A stretch of DNA of 64,000 bases from Pseudomonas extremorientalis (GTDB lineage: Bacteria > Pseudomonadota > Gammaproteobacteria > Pseudomonadales > Pseudomonadaceae), in assembly GCF_001870465.1 (NCBI RefSeq), contig NZ_MDGK01000013.1, positions 1 through 64,000 on the forward strand. The letters run 5' to 3'. A program made the position numbers and the translations under genes. Within the stretch, counting starts at the first letter, position 1. Each line of letters starts with the position of its first letter. Shown in pieces: positions 45,086-54,700 of this stretch. The notes below the pieces were generated by a model. That model had not been told where the DNA came from, searched no databases, and saw nothing but the letters and a program-made list of their open reading frames with translations.

Positions 45086-46280
45086 CCGCGCCGATCTTGT
45101 GGATCGACAGGTCCGCGCCGTAATACTCCTCTTCCTGGCTCAGGCGCAGTCCGTGCACGCGCTTGATCACGCCGTACACCAGCAGGCCACCGACCAGCGC
45201 GACCAGCACACCAAGGGCAGTGCCGATCAACTGGCTGACCAGGCTGACACCGCCCAGGCCACCCAATGCCGTCTGGCCGAAGATGCCGCAGGCAATGCCA
45301 CCCCACACGCCGCACAGGCCATGCAGCGGCCACACGCCCAACACGTCGTCGATCTTCCAGCGATCCTGGGCGGCGATAAAGAACCACACGAACAAACCAC
45401 CAGCGACTGCGCCGGTGACCAGTGCGCCCACCGGATGCATCAGGTCGGAACCCGCACAGATGGCCACCAGCCCGGCCAGCGGACCGTTATGCAGGAAACC
45501 CGGATCGTTGCGGCCGATGATCAAAGCCGCGACGGTGCCGCCAACCATGGCCATCAGCGAGTTGACCGCCACCAGGCCACTGACGCCATTCAACGTTTGC
45601 GCACTCATCACGTTGAAGCCAAACCAGCCGACAATCAGGATCCACGACCCCAATGCCAGGAACGGAATGCTCGACGGCGCGAACGCCACCAGGCGCCCTT
45701 CGCGGTAGCGCCCGTTGCGCGGGCCAAGCAGCAACACCGCCGCCAGCGCCAGCCAGCCGCCCATGGCGTGGACCACCACCGAGCCGGCGAAATCATGGAA
45801 GCTGGCGCCGAAGGTCGCGAGCAGCCAGGCCTGCAGACCGAAATTGCCGTTCCACACCACGCCTTCGAAAAACGGGTAGATAAACGCCACGATCAACGCG
45901 GTTGCGCAGAGTTGCGGCGCAAACCGTGCACGCTCGGCAATCCCCCCGGAAATGATCGCCGGGATTGCTGCCGCGAAGGTCAGCAAGAAGAAGAACTTCA
46001 CCAGGCCGTAGCCATGGTCGGCGCTGATCACCGCCGCCGGTTGCATGAAGCTCACCCCGTAGGAGATCCAATAGCCTATAAAGAAATAGGCCAGGGTGGA
46101 GATGGCGAAGTCGCTGAGGATCTTCGACAGGGCGTTGACCTGGTTCTTCTGGCGCACCGTGCCGACTTCGAGGAACGCGAAGCCAGCGTGCATGGCCAGG
46201 ACCATGACCGCACCGATCAGGATAAACAGGGTGTTGGAGCTGTGGACAAGCGTGTCCACTGCACTTTGCACATTTTCCAT
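45072..46280 (-). CDS. amtB: Ammonium transporter
   Basis: A 402-residue Amt/Rh channel for ammonium uptake. The ATG at 46280 (MENVQSAVDTLVHSSNTLFILIGAVMVLAMHAGFAFLEVGTVR) is favoured; a 44-residue longer frame has no family sequence. Amt landmarks include the GYWISYGVSF region, FAGSVVVHAMGGWLALAA with the pore His, and HGLCGVWGGIACGIF with the second pore His. No glnK gene is adjacent, unlike the usual glnK-amtB arrangement, so its regulation by a PII protein must come from elsewhere. Confidence 0.93.
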   Translation of the reverse strand: MENVQSAVDTLVHSSNTLFILIGAVMVLAMHAGFAFLEVGTVRQKNQVNALSKILSDFAISTLAYFFIGYWISYGVSFMQPAAVISADHGYGLVKFFFLLTFAAAIPAIISGGIAERARFAPQLCATALIVAFIYPFFEGVVWNGNFGLQAWLLATFGASFHDFAGSVVVHAMGGWLALAAVLLLGPRNGRYREGRLVAFAPSSIPFLALGSWILIVGWFGFNVMSAQTLNGVSGLVAVNSLMAMVGGTVAALIIGRNDPGFLHNGPLAGLVAICAGSDLMHPVGALVTGAVAGGLFVWFFIAAQDRWKIDDVLGVWPLHGLCGVWGGIACGIFGQTALGGLGGVSLVSQLIGTALGVLVALVGGLLVYGVIKRVHGLRLSQEEEYYGADLSIHKIGAVSQD

Positions 46281-46626
46281 GGAAGTTGGCAGGCCTGCAG
46301 TAAGGCAAAAAGCACCAAAGCGGTTCAAGCCCGGGTTGCGCGCACTAAATTGGCACCGCCGGTCCCGCCCCTCTGCAGAGGGCATGAACCGATTTAGCGC
46401 AGCGATCAACACAACAGGCCGTTGCCGACAGGGTTTTTCCGCGAGTTTCAGTTATTTAGGGTAAGGTTTTTCAAGGCTTCCTGCCCGACCGCCCGGATTC
46501 AGCGCAGGCCCCGGGGCCTGCGCACCAAGGCAAAGCAAAAGCTGTACCACACAATTGCACTGAACCTTCACCGACGCCGGTGACTCGAAACCACTAAGTA
46601 CAAAACAGCCCATCACGGAGATAACC
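46281..46626. other. Divergent promoter region, amtB / DUF883 trio
   Basis: A 346-base non-coding gap. It contains the perfect 14-bp palindrome CCCTCTGCAGAGGG (46369-46382) and the perfect 22-bp palindrome GCGCAGGCCCCGGGGCCTGC plus GC (46502-46523). GAACCT and TCGAA 17 bases apart (46562-46589) loosely resemble an AlgU-type promoter for the DUF883 genes. I found no credible sigma-54 site for amtB. Confidence 0.5.
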
Positions 46627-46941
46627 ATGGCCAGAAGAACTGCAAAGACTGCTCAAGAAATATTGATGGCGGATTTTCAAACCCTGGTGACTGATACCGA
46701 AAGGTTGCTGGACGACACCAAGGTGCTCGCCGGTGACCAGGCTGATGAGCTACGGGCCAAGATCCACGATACCCTGCTCCAGGCCCGCGAAACCCTCAAG
46801 CAGACTGAAGACTCGCTGCGCGAACGCGGCCAGGCGGCGGTCACCGCGACTGAAGATTACGTGCAAGCCAACCCTTGGCAGTCGGTGGGCATTGCCGCCG
46901 GCGTGGGCTTTCTGATCGGCCTGCTGGCCACAAGGCGCTAA
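46627..46941 (+). CDS. DUF883 (ElaB/YqjD) membrane-associated protein
   Basis: A 104-residue protein: an acidic helical N-terminal part (LVTDTERLLDDTKVLAGDQADELRAKIHDTLLQARETLKQTEDSLRERG) and a C-terminal glycine-rich membrane helix (VGIAAGVGFLIGLLATRR). In E. coli YqjD and ElaB are RpoS-induced inner-membrane proteins that bind ribosomes in stationary phase. It is first in a three-gene operon (DUF883, YqjE-like, third gene), with GGAG upstream of the ATG. Confidence 0.92.
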   Translation: MARRTAKTAQEILMADFQTLVTDTERLLDDTKVLAGDQADELRAKIHDTLLQARETLKQTEDSLRERGQAAVTATEDYVQANPWQSVGIAAGVGFLIGLLATRR

Positions 46942-46943
46942 TC

Positions 46944-47327
46944 ATGTCTATCGGCGAAACCGGCTCGTCCACGGGGACGACTTCAAGGCGCCTGGGCGCA
47001 GCCGTGCTGGGCTTGCTGCACAGCCACGTCGAGTTGTTCGGCATCGAATTGCAGGAACAGAAAGCCCGCACCGTCAGCCTTCTGCTGTTTGCCGGCCTGG
47101 CGCTGGTGTTTGCACTGCTGTTGCTGGTGGGGTTGTCGACACTGGTGATGATCCTGGTCTGGGACACCGGCTACCGCCTGACCGGAATCATCTGCCTCTG
47201 CGTGTTCTACAGTCTTGCCGCAGCCTTTTGCGGGGTGCGCTTGAAAGCGGCGGTGTTCGATGAATCCACGCCATTCCACGCCACCCTCGAAGAGCTGGCC
47301 AATGACCGGGAGCGTCTGCTGCCATGA
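46944..47327 (+). CDS. YqjE-like (phage-holin family) membrane protein
   Basis: A 127-residue protein with two long hydrophobic helices (about 42-66 and 72-96), preceded by RRLGAAVLGLLHSHVELFGIELQEQKART, the signature of YqjE. The database label phage holin is historical; nothing phage-like is nearby. It starts two bases after the DUF883 stop and overlaps the third gene by four bases. Confidence 0.88.
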   Translation: MSIGETGSSTGTTSRRLGAAVLGLLHSHVELFGIELQEQKARTVSLLLFAGLALVFALLLLVGLSTLVMILVWDTGYRLTGIICLCVFYSLAAAFCGVRLKAAVFDESTPFHATLEELANDRERLLP

Positions 47328-47665
47328 GCCTGACTGAAATGCCAAAAAACACGTCACGGCGGGAAATGCGCAAAGCGCTGATCCGGCTGCGCATGGAAAT
47401 GCACCGTCAGGAAATCCGCCACGAGTCCCAGCAACTGATGCTGCCGTTGAACAAGGTGCGCAACCTGGGCAGTCACTGGCAGGACAGCCTGGGCATCAAG
47501 CACGCGCCGCTGTGGGGCGTTGCTGCGGTGACGCTGATGGGCTTTTTCACCGGCAAAGGCGCCAAGGGCGGCGGTATCAGCAGCCTGACACGCCTGGTGC
47601 GTCTCGGTGCCGGGTTGATCCCGCTGATCAAATTGGCCATGCAGGGCACTTCGCGCAAAAGTTGA
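47324..47665 (+). CDS. YqjK-like small basic protein
   Basis: A 113-residue basic protein, third in the DUF883 operon. The N-terminus is a charged helix (RREMRKALIRLRMEMHRQEIRHESQQL) and the C-terminal half has a short hydrophobic stretch (APLWGVAAVTLMGFFTG) and a basic end. It matches the YqjK position in E. coli yqjCDEK; sequence similarity cannot be judged by eye. A strong terminator follows. Confidence 0.75.
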   Translation: MSLTEMPKNTSRREMRKALIRLRMEMHRQEIRHESQQLMLPLNKVRNLGSHWQDSLGIKHAPLWGVAAVTLMGFFTGKGAKGGGISSLTRLVRLGAGLIPLIKLAMQGTSRKS

Positions 47666-47697
47666 GCCTGGCTGGCTGCATTCTTGCTAACAGAATC

Positions 47698-47733
47698 GGC
47701 CCGGCCCTCGTTTTCGAGGGCCGGGCCTTTTTT
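47698..47733 (+). terminator. Rho-independent terminator of the DUF883 operon
   Basis: GGCCCGGCCCTCG pairs with CGAGGGCCGGGCC around TTTT, followed by six Ts. It ends the stress trio and precedes the EAL gene. Confidence 0.94.
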
Positions 47734-47758
47734 CAGCCACCTCGCTTAAGGAGGCCCC

Positions 47759-48922
47759 GTGATCGACGGGCAACCGCTCGCCTGCTTCCAGCCGTTTATC
47801 GATACCGCCACCGGCCGCATCGCCGGTGTCGAGGCCCTCGGCCGCCTGCGCCAGGCCGACGGGCGCCTGCAATCGGTGGGGCCGCTGTTCGCCGACCCGC
47901 GCACCCCAGGCGTGACCTTGCGCCGTCTCGACCGGCAGATTCGCGACAATGCCCTGAGCCGCTTGCATGAAGCACCCGCCGACTGGTTCCTGAGCCTGAA
48001 CATCTCGCCGCGCTGGATCAACCGCCTGCGTCCGGGCCAAGCCCTGCCGAGCCTGAAACAGATTCACAGCCATGGTGTCGACCCGCGACGGATCGTGTTC
48101 GAGATCACCGAACTGGGTGGCGACATCCAGCGCCTGGCTGACGTGGTCGCGCGTTACCGCGAGGCCGGTGCGCGTATCGCTATCGATGACTTCGGCGCCG
48201 GCTATTCCCAGCTCGACCGGGTGCTGGCATTGCAACCAGACATTCTCAAGCTGGACATGCGCCTGTTTCAGGAAGCGGCCCGCGGCGGGCCGAGCAGCGA
48301 AGTGGTGCGGGCGCTGGCACAGATGGCCGAGAAAACCGGCTGCTGGATCATTGCCGAAGGCGTGGAAACCGAAGCACAGTTGAGCTTCGCCCTGGAGTGC
48401 GGCTCGCGTTATGTGCAGGGCTATCTGTTTGCCCAGGCACAGTTGGACTGGTTTGCCGCCGACGCCTTCGTGCCGCGTTTTGCAGAGTTGCGCACCGCCT
48501 ACGTTCAGCAAAAACTGGCGGAACGCGGGCGCATCATGCAATTGCGCCAGCAATTGGCCGAGCTGATGAAAATCCTGCAAACCTGGGCCCAGGCACAGGC
48601 GCCGCTGAGCCAATTGCCCCAACTGCCGGCGTTCCCCTGGCTGCTGCGCTTCTACCAATGCGACCGACACGGCACTCAGCTGACGCCCAATTTCGAATGG
48701 CGCCAGGACGCCTGGCAGGCCGACAGCCTTTATCTGGGCCATAACTGGTCGTGGCGCCCGTATTTCTATCACCTGTTGGCCGAAGGGTGGGACGAGCGTC
48801 GTCTGACCCTCTCCTCGACCTACCGCGACGCGACCACCAACCAGTATTGCCTCACCGCCGGACAGTTCTTTGATAACGGTCAGCGTTTGCTGTTAATCGA
48901 TATCGACGCGGCCGGGCTGTAG
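47759..48922 (+). CDS. EAL-domain protein (c-di-GMP phosphodiesterase type)
   Basis: A 387-residue protein. The EAL domain (about 5-240) has the catalytic motifs EALGR, LNIS, FEITEL, IDDFGAGYS, LKLD, AEGVE and VQGYLF, so activity against cyclic di-GMP is likely. The C-terminal 140 residues are a separate domain with PAS/Cache-like features (FYQCDRHGTQLTPNFEW; SWRPYFYHLLAEGW; YRDATTNQYCLTAG), perhaps sensing a ligand. GTG start with AAGGAGG upstream. It has no membrane helix. Confidence 0.9.
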   Translation: MIDGQPLACFQPFIDTATGRIAGVEALGRLRQADGRLQSVGPLFADPRTPGVTLRRLDRQIRDNALSRLHEAPADWFLSLNISPRWINRLRPGQALPSLKQIHSHGVDPRRIVFEITELGGDIQRLADVVARYREAGARIAIDDFGAGYSQLDRVLALQPDILKLDMRLFQEAARGGPSSEVVRALAQMAEKTGCWIIAEGVETEAQLSFALECGSRYVQGYLFAQAQLDWFAADAFVPRFAELRTAYVQQKLAERGRIMQLRQQLAELMKILQTWAQAQAPLSQLPQLPAFPWLLRFYQCDRHGTQLTPNFEWRQDAWQADSLYLGHNWSWRPYFYHLLAEGWDERRLTLSSTYRDATTNQYCLTAGQFFDNGQRLLLIDIDAAGL

Positions 48923-48993
48923 ATTTTCGCTTGCCCAGCCCGCGCTGAACCGGGAAGCTGGGAGGGTCATTCACCGCACGGAGAGTACCCGCC

Positions 48994-50325
48994 TTGGATT
49001 GGCCCACCCTGCTGACTCGCGAACGTCTAGGCAAACCGCTGCACAGCCCGGAAGAACTGGGCCGTAGCCCGTTCCACAAAGACCATGACCGTATTATCTT
49101 CTCTGGCGCATTTCGCCGCCTGGGCCGCAAGACCCAAGTGCACCCGGTCTCGAGCAACGACCACATTCACACCCGCCTGACCCATTCCCTGGAAGTGAGC
49201 TGCGTAGGCCGCTCCCTGGGCATGCGCGTCGGCGAAACGTTGCGCAGCGCCCTGCCCGACTGGTGCGACCCGAGCGACCTTGGCATGGTGGTGCAATCGG
49301 CCTGCCTGGCCCATGACATCGGCAACCCGCCGTTCGGGCACTCCGGCGAAGACGCCATCCGCCATTGGTTCCAGCAGGCCGCAGGCCGCGGCTGGCTGGA
49401 TGACATGAGCAGCGCCGAGCGTAATGACTTCCTCAATTTCGAAGGCAACGCCCAAGGTTTCCGCGTGCTCACCCAGCTTGAATATCACCAGTTCGACGGC
49501 GGCACGCGGTTGACCTACGCCACCCTGGGCACTTACCTGAAATACCCTTGGACCGCCCGCCACGCCGACTCCCTGGGCTATAAAAAACACAAGTTCGGCT
49601 GTTACCAGAGCGAATTGCCGATCCTCGAGCAGATCGCCCACAAGCTCGGCCTGCCGCAACTCGAAGAACAGCGCTGGGCCCGGCATCCGCTGGTGTATCT
49701 GATGGAGGCCGCAGATGACATCTGCTACGCCTTGATCGACCTGGAAGACGGCCTGGAAATGGAGTTGCTGGAGTACACCGAGGTCGAGTCGCTGCTGCTA
49801 GACCTGGTAGGCGATGACCTGCCGCAGACCTATCGCCAACTCGGCGCGCAGGACTCCCGGCGGCGCAAGTTGGCGATCCTGCGGGGCAAGGCTATCGAAC
49901 ACCTGACCAACGCGGCCGCGCGGGCCTTTGTCGAACAACAGGATGCCTTGCTCGCCGGTACCCTGCCCGGCGACCTGGTGGAGCACATGCACGGCCCGGC
50001 CAAGCGTTGCGTGCTGGACGCCAAGGACATGGCGCGCAAGAAGATCTTCCAGGACAAGCGCAAGACATTGCATGAAATCGGCGCCTACACCACCTTGGAA
50101 ATTCTGCTGAACGCCTTTTGCGGTGCAGCCCTGGAGCAGCATGGCGGGCGTACGCCGTCGTTCAAGAATCGGCGCATTCTCGACCTGCTGGGTAACAACG
50201 CGCCAAACCCCCAATGGCCTTTGCACGCCTCGTTCCTGCGCATGATCGACTTCATCGCCGGCATGACCGACAGCTATGCCACCGAAATGGCCCGGGAAAT
50301 GACCGGGCGCTCCAGCCCCCAATGA
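48994..50325 (+). CDS. dgt: dGTP triphosphohydrolase
   Basis: A 443-residue HD-domain dGTPase-like enzyme, releasing triphosphate from dGTP or other dNTPs. The metal-binding HD motif is in [19 protein letters not shown], with the upstream histidine in [13 protein letters not shown]; the ending ANFLDL-type region is replaced here by the family's [17 protein letters not shown] start with GGAG upstream. Precedes the Roc-type regulators, an arrangement shared with P. aeruginosa dgt and rocS2/rocA2, from memory. Confidence 0.9.
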   Translation: MDWPTLLTRERLGKPLHSPEELGRSPFHKDHDRIIFSGAFRRLGRKTQVHPVSSNDHIHTRLTHSLEVSCVGRSLGMRVGETLRSALPDWCDPSDLGMVVQSACLAHDIGNPPFGHSGEDAIRHWFQQAAGRGWLDDMSSAERNDFLNFEGNAQGFRVLTQLEYHQFDGGTRLTYATLGTYLKYPWTARHADSLGYKKHKFGCYQSELPILEQIAHKLGLPQLEEQRWARHPLVYLMEAADDICYALIDLEDGLEMELLEYTEVESLLLDLVGDDLPQTYRQLGAQDSRRRKLAILRGKAIEHLTNAAARAFVEQQDALLAGTLPGDLVEHMHGPAKRCVLDAKDMARKKIFQDKRKTLHEIGAYTTLEILLNAFCGAALEQHGGRTPSFKNRRILDLLGNNAPNPQWPLHASFLRMIDFIAGMTDSYATEMAREMTGRSSPQ

Positions 50326-50498
50326 CGAGTACGATCAAGCCGCCTGTTACCCGAGAGGAATCGACCTACGAAGGGAACAGAGCGGCCTGATCGAATTCGC
50401 ACAAGCACCTGCTGAATAATCACGCACGCTCCGGGCGACCCAGGCGAACAGTTCCTACGCGCCCTCCCTCGACGCTTGACTCATCGTGTGCCCCCCCA

Positions 50499-50900
50499 AT
50501 GCCCAGTTATCCGCTTCGTATCCTGCTGGTGGAGGATCATCCGTTTCAACTCCTCGCCACCCAGTGCCTGCTCAGAAGCTTCGGCTTCGCACGGGTGACC
50601 CCCGCCGAAAGCGCCGAACAGGCAATCTGTTTGATGTCGCAGGCCGAGGTGCCTTTCGACATCATCCTGTGCGACCAGTGCCTGCCCGACCTGCCGGGGC
50701 TCGAACTGATTGAAATTGCCAGTCGCCGACGCTTTACCACAACCGCCATCCTTCTGAGCGGATTGCCCACGACAGAACTCGCCACCCTGATAGCCCAAGC
50801 GGTGGACCGTGGCCTGCCATTGCTCGGCTATTTGTCAAAGCCGCTGAACAAAGATGAGTTGGCACGTTTGATCTGCCCATTACTTCGGTTACACATGTAG
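50499..50900 (+). CDS. Stand-alone receiver protein, RocR-like
   Basis: A 133-residue protein consisting only of a response-regulator receiver. The phosphorylation site is D59 (ILCDQCLPD), the acidic pocket lies in LVEDHP, and the conserved Lys is K114 (YLSKPL). The wording (VEDHPFQ, ILLSGL, LLGYLSKPL) resembles the receiver of RocR and PvrR, c-di-GMP phosphodiesterases that counteract Roc signalling, but no EAL domain follows. It sits just upstream of rocA2/rocS2 on the same strand, so it could be a phosphate sink or a truncated rocR. Not part of the PAO1 roc2 locus as I recall it. Confidence 0.8.
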   Translation: MPSYPLRILLVEDHPFQLLATQCLLRSFGFARVTPAESAEQAICLMSQAEVPFDIILCDQCLPDLPGLELIEIASRRRFTTTAILLSGLPTTELATLIAQAVDRGLPLLGYLSKPLNKDELARLICPLLRLHM

Positions 50901-51149
50901 GATTTTAAACATCAGTCTCAAAGAAAAAGCACTGCACCGGGCCAGTTAACTCCATAGCGGCGACATTTAATTCATTTATCTCCCAAGCGCTGGCACATCA
51001 CTTCACATAGCCCGAGCAGCTGGTAGGCTTTTACCTTTTTTAATGTAGGAATTTTCCTGTTTTATATCTACACCCCTCTGTGCTCATGCTCCCGCCTCCG
51101 CTTCTGAGCTAATGTGCCCGCTTTATTTGCTCTTGCACGGAATGTGATC

Positions 51150-51776
51150 ATGAACTCAGTTTTTATTATCGATGACCACCCGGTTATACGGCTTGCAATC
51201 CGAATGTTGTTGGAACATGAGGGCTACAAAGTGGTGGGAGAAACGGACAACGGATGCGACGCCATACAAATGGTCCGCGAATGCCTGCCCGACCTCATCA
51301 TCCTCGACATCAGCATTCCCAAACTGGACGGGCTCGAGGTGCTCTGCCGATTCAACGCAATGAACACACCGATGAAAACCCTGATCCTGACGGCCCAGTC
51401 CCCCACCCTGTTCGCCACCCGCTGCATGCGCTCGGGCGCCGACGGCTACGTGTGCAAGGAAGGCGACCTGAGTGAATTGCTGAGCGCCATCCGCGCGGTG
51501 TTGTCCGGCTACAACTACTTCCCCAGCCAGGCACTGAACGCCAATGGTGCAGACGGCGTCGAGTCCCAGGAGCTTGAACTGTTCAAAAACGTCAACGACC
51601 GCGAACTTATGGTATTGCAACTTTTTGCACAAGGCCGCACCAATAAGGAAATTGCAAAAGGTATGTTCCTGAGCAACAAAACAGTAAGCACTTACAAAAA
51701 GAGGCTGATGCAAAAACTTCAAGCCAAATCCTTGGTAGAACTTATCGAGATGGCAAAACGAAACGCGCTAGTGTGA
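51150..51776 (+). CDS. rocA2: LuxR-type response regulator, RocA2-like
   Basis: A 208-residue NarL/LuxR-type regulator. The receiver has IDDHP, D53 (IILDIS), and the Lys in VCKEGD; the C-terminal helix-turn-helix is LMVLQLFAQGRTNKEIAKGMFLSNKTVSTYKKRLMQKL (about 150-187). In Roc systems this protein controls cup fimbriae or efflux genes. The ATG at 51150 is chosen over 12 residues upstream. The kinase gene overlaps its end by four bases. The name rests on context and family, not alignment. Confidence 0.87.
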   Translation: MNSVFIIDDHPVIRLAIRMLLEHEGYKVVGETDNGCDAIQMVRECLPDLIILDISIPKLDGLEVLCRFNAMNTPMKTLILTAQSPTLFATRCMRSGADGYVCKEGDLSELLSAIRAVLSGYNYFPSQALNANGADGVESQELELFKNVNDRELMVLQLFAQGRTNKEIAKGMFLSNKTVSTYKKRLMQKLQAKSLVELIEMAKRNALV

Positions 51777-54700
51777 GAAAGCGGATGCCCAGGCGTATAA
51801 AGGACTATCTGATTATATTGAGTGCCGGTTTGTGCTTCAGTACCGCCGTGCTCGCGAACCATCAACCGGGCCCGGAACATTTCACCTTGTTGAGCCGTGC
51901 AGGCTCTGTTCAACTGGAAACCAACCTTAACAAGACCCAACGCCAATGGCTGCAAAACAAGCGCGAACTGGTGCTGGGCACTGCGGCCCCTGACTATCCT
52001 CCGTTCGACCTCACGTCCAGTGGTCGCGACTACGAAGGACTGACCGCTGATTACGCCGGCCTATTGGCCAAGGCGCTGGCCTTGCCAGTGAAGGTATTGC
52101 GTTACCCTTCCCGTGAGGCGGCCATCCGTGCGCTTGAAACCGGGGATATCGATTTACTGGGCTCCTCCAACGGCTTCGAGGCGGCGAACCCCAACCTCAC
52201 GCTGTCCGAACCCTATGCCGTCGACCAACCGGTGCTGGTCACCCGCGAAGGTGAAACCCGCAGCCTGAACGATGGCCTGGCCGGCATGCGTCTGGCCCTG
52301 GTCTACCACTACCTGCCCTTGGCGGAAGTGGAAAAGCTGTACCCCCAGGCGATCATCCGCGCCTACCCCTCTTATCAAAATGCCCTGAATGCAGTGGCGT
52401 TCGACCAGGCTGACGTGTTCCTCGGCGATACCATTTCCACCCATTACATGATCAACAAGGGCTACCTGAAGAACATCCGCATGGCCAACTTCGGTAAACA
52501 CGAAGCCTACGGGTTCAGCTTTGCCATGCCCCAACATCAGCGCACCCTCTTGAGTATTGTTGACGCGGTTCTGGCCACCGTGCCCATGAACGAACGGGAA
52601 ATGATCGCCAAGCGCTGGAGCGCCGGCAGCGACATCTTGCTGTCCGATCAGAAGCTGCAACTGACCCAACGCGAGGAGCGCTGGTTGAAAGACCATCCGG
52701 TGGTCAAGGTGGTGGTGAATGAAACCTTCGCACCACTGACCTTTTTCGATGCCGATGGCAACTTCCGCGGCATCACCGCCGACCTGCTGGAATTGGTCCG
52801 CCTGCGTACCGGGCTGCGCTTCGAGATCCGGCGCGAACGCGACGTCAACGAAATGATTGAACAGGTAGATGCCGGCAAGGCCGATATCATTGGTGCCATC
52901 GTGCCCAGCGCCGAGCGGGAGGCGCAACTGAACTTCAGCCGGCCCTACCTGGAAAACTCCTATGTCCTGCTGACACGCAAAGAACCCAATGCACCCTTGA
53001 ACCTGGAGCAGATGGCCGGCAAACGCCTGGCAATCACGCCAGGCAACCCTCTGGAGGCTATCCTTCGTCGCGACTTTCCCCAGGTCCAACTGGTCAAAGC
53101 CAGCGACACCTTCAAGGCTTCGGAACTGTTGGCCCAGGGTCACGTGGAAGGCGCGGTGAACTCCCTGGTAGTCGCCAACTACTTCCTGTCGTCCCAGGTG
53201 TTCCAGGACAAGCTGCAGATGAGTACGAGCATCGGCACCTTCCCAGCCATGTTTGCCCTGGCCACATCGCGCAGTGCCACCGAACTCAGCTCGATTCTCG
53301 ACAAGGCCTTGTTGAGCATCGCTCCGGATGAACTGGGGGTGATCAACAGCCGCTGGCGGGGCTACACTGCCGCCTCCGACAGCTATTGGCGCAACTACCA
53401 CCAGCTGATAGCCCGTATCATCATCGGCACCGGGCTGCTGCTGTTGATCTCCCTGGCCTGGAACGCCTACATGCGCCGTCAGATCAAGCACCGCAAGATG
53501 GCTGAGCGCGCCCTCAACGATCAGTTCGAATTCATGCGCGCGCTGGTCAACGAAACCCCGCACCCGATCTACGTGCGTGACCGTAAAGGCCTGCTACAGA
53601 CATGCAACGACAGCTACCTGCAAGTGTTCGAGGTCAAGCGTGAGGACGTGATCGGCAAAAGTGCCCTGCAGATGAGCAAAGCCCTCGAGACGGACGCGGA
53701 GCAGTACCATGCCGACTACCAGCGGGTAATGGCCGAAGGCAACCCGCTGATCCTGGACCGCACCCTGCATATTCGCGGGAAGAAACTGACGATCTATCAC
53801 TGGATCCTGCCCTACCGCGACTCTACCGGGGAGGTGCAGGGAATCATCGGTGGCTGGATTGACATCAGCGAGCGCCGCCAATTGTTCGATGAGATCCGCG
53901 CGGCCAAAGAGCGCGCCGACGAAGCCAATCGGGCCAAGAGCACGTTCCTCGCTACCATGAGCCATGAAATACGCACGCCGATGAACGCGGTGATCGGCAT
54001 GCTGGAGCTGACCCTCAAACGCGCCGACCATGGCCACCTGGATCGCCCGGCCATCGAAGTTGCCTATAACTCGGCCAAGGACCTGCTGGAGCTGATCGGC
54101 GATATCCTGGACATCGCACGTATCGAATCCGGCCGCCTGAGCCTGGCGCCGGAACGGGTCAACCTGCGCGAGGTGATCGAGTCGGTGGTGCGTGTCTTCG
54201 ACGGGCTGGCGCGCCAGAAAACCCTCAGCCTGTCCCTAGAGTTCAAGCCCGACCAGGACGACACCGAAGTCCTGATCGACCCGCTGCGCTTCAAGCAGGT
54301 GCTGTCGAACCTGATCAGCAATGCCATCAAGTTCACCGAACGTGGCCAGGTAAAAATCCGCGTTGAAGTATTGCCCACCAAGCTGGTGCAACAGGTCGAG
54401 ATGAAGCTGGTGGTGGAAGATACCGGGATAGGTATCAGCCGCGATGATCAGAAACGCCTGTTCGAACCCTTTGCCCAGGCCGACAATTCCGGGCAGCTCG
54501 CCAGGAGCGGCGCGGGCCTGGGGTTGGTGATCTGCCGCAGCCTGTGCGCAATGATGGGTGGAGAACTGAGCCTGAGCAGCGTGCCCATGGTGGGCACCCA
54601 GGTGCATGTCAACCTGCGAATGCCGCGACTGCTGCCGGAACAGGCAGCCGATGAACAGAAACCCGAGAAGCCCGCAACCACGCCGGTACTCAATGTGCTG

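Noticed and set aside
45006..46397. 463-codon plus-strand frame opposite amtB
   Set aside because: Antisense shadow of amtB; composition is unlike a real protein and amtB is unmistakable.
46281..46400. Sigma-54 promoter for amtB
   Set aside because: TGGTGC followed by TTGCC and TGGCACC were inspected; spacing or direction is wrong in each case.
46944..47327. Phage holin as sign of a prophage
   Set aside because: The family label is historical. The gene sits in a DUF883/YqjE/YqjK-type operon and no other phage gene is near.
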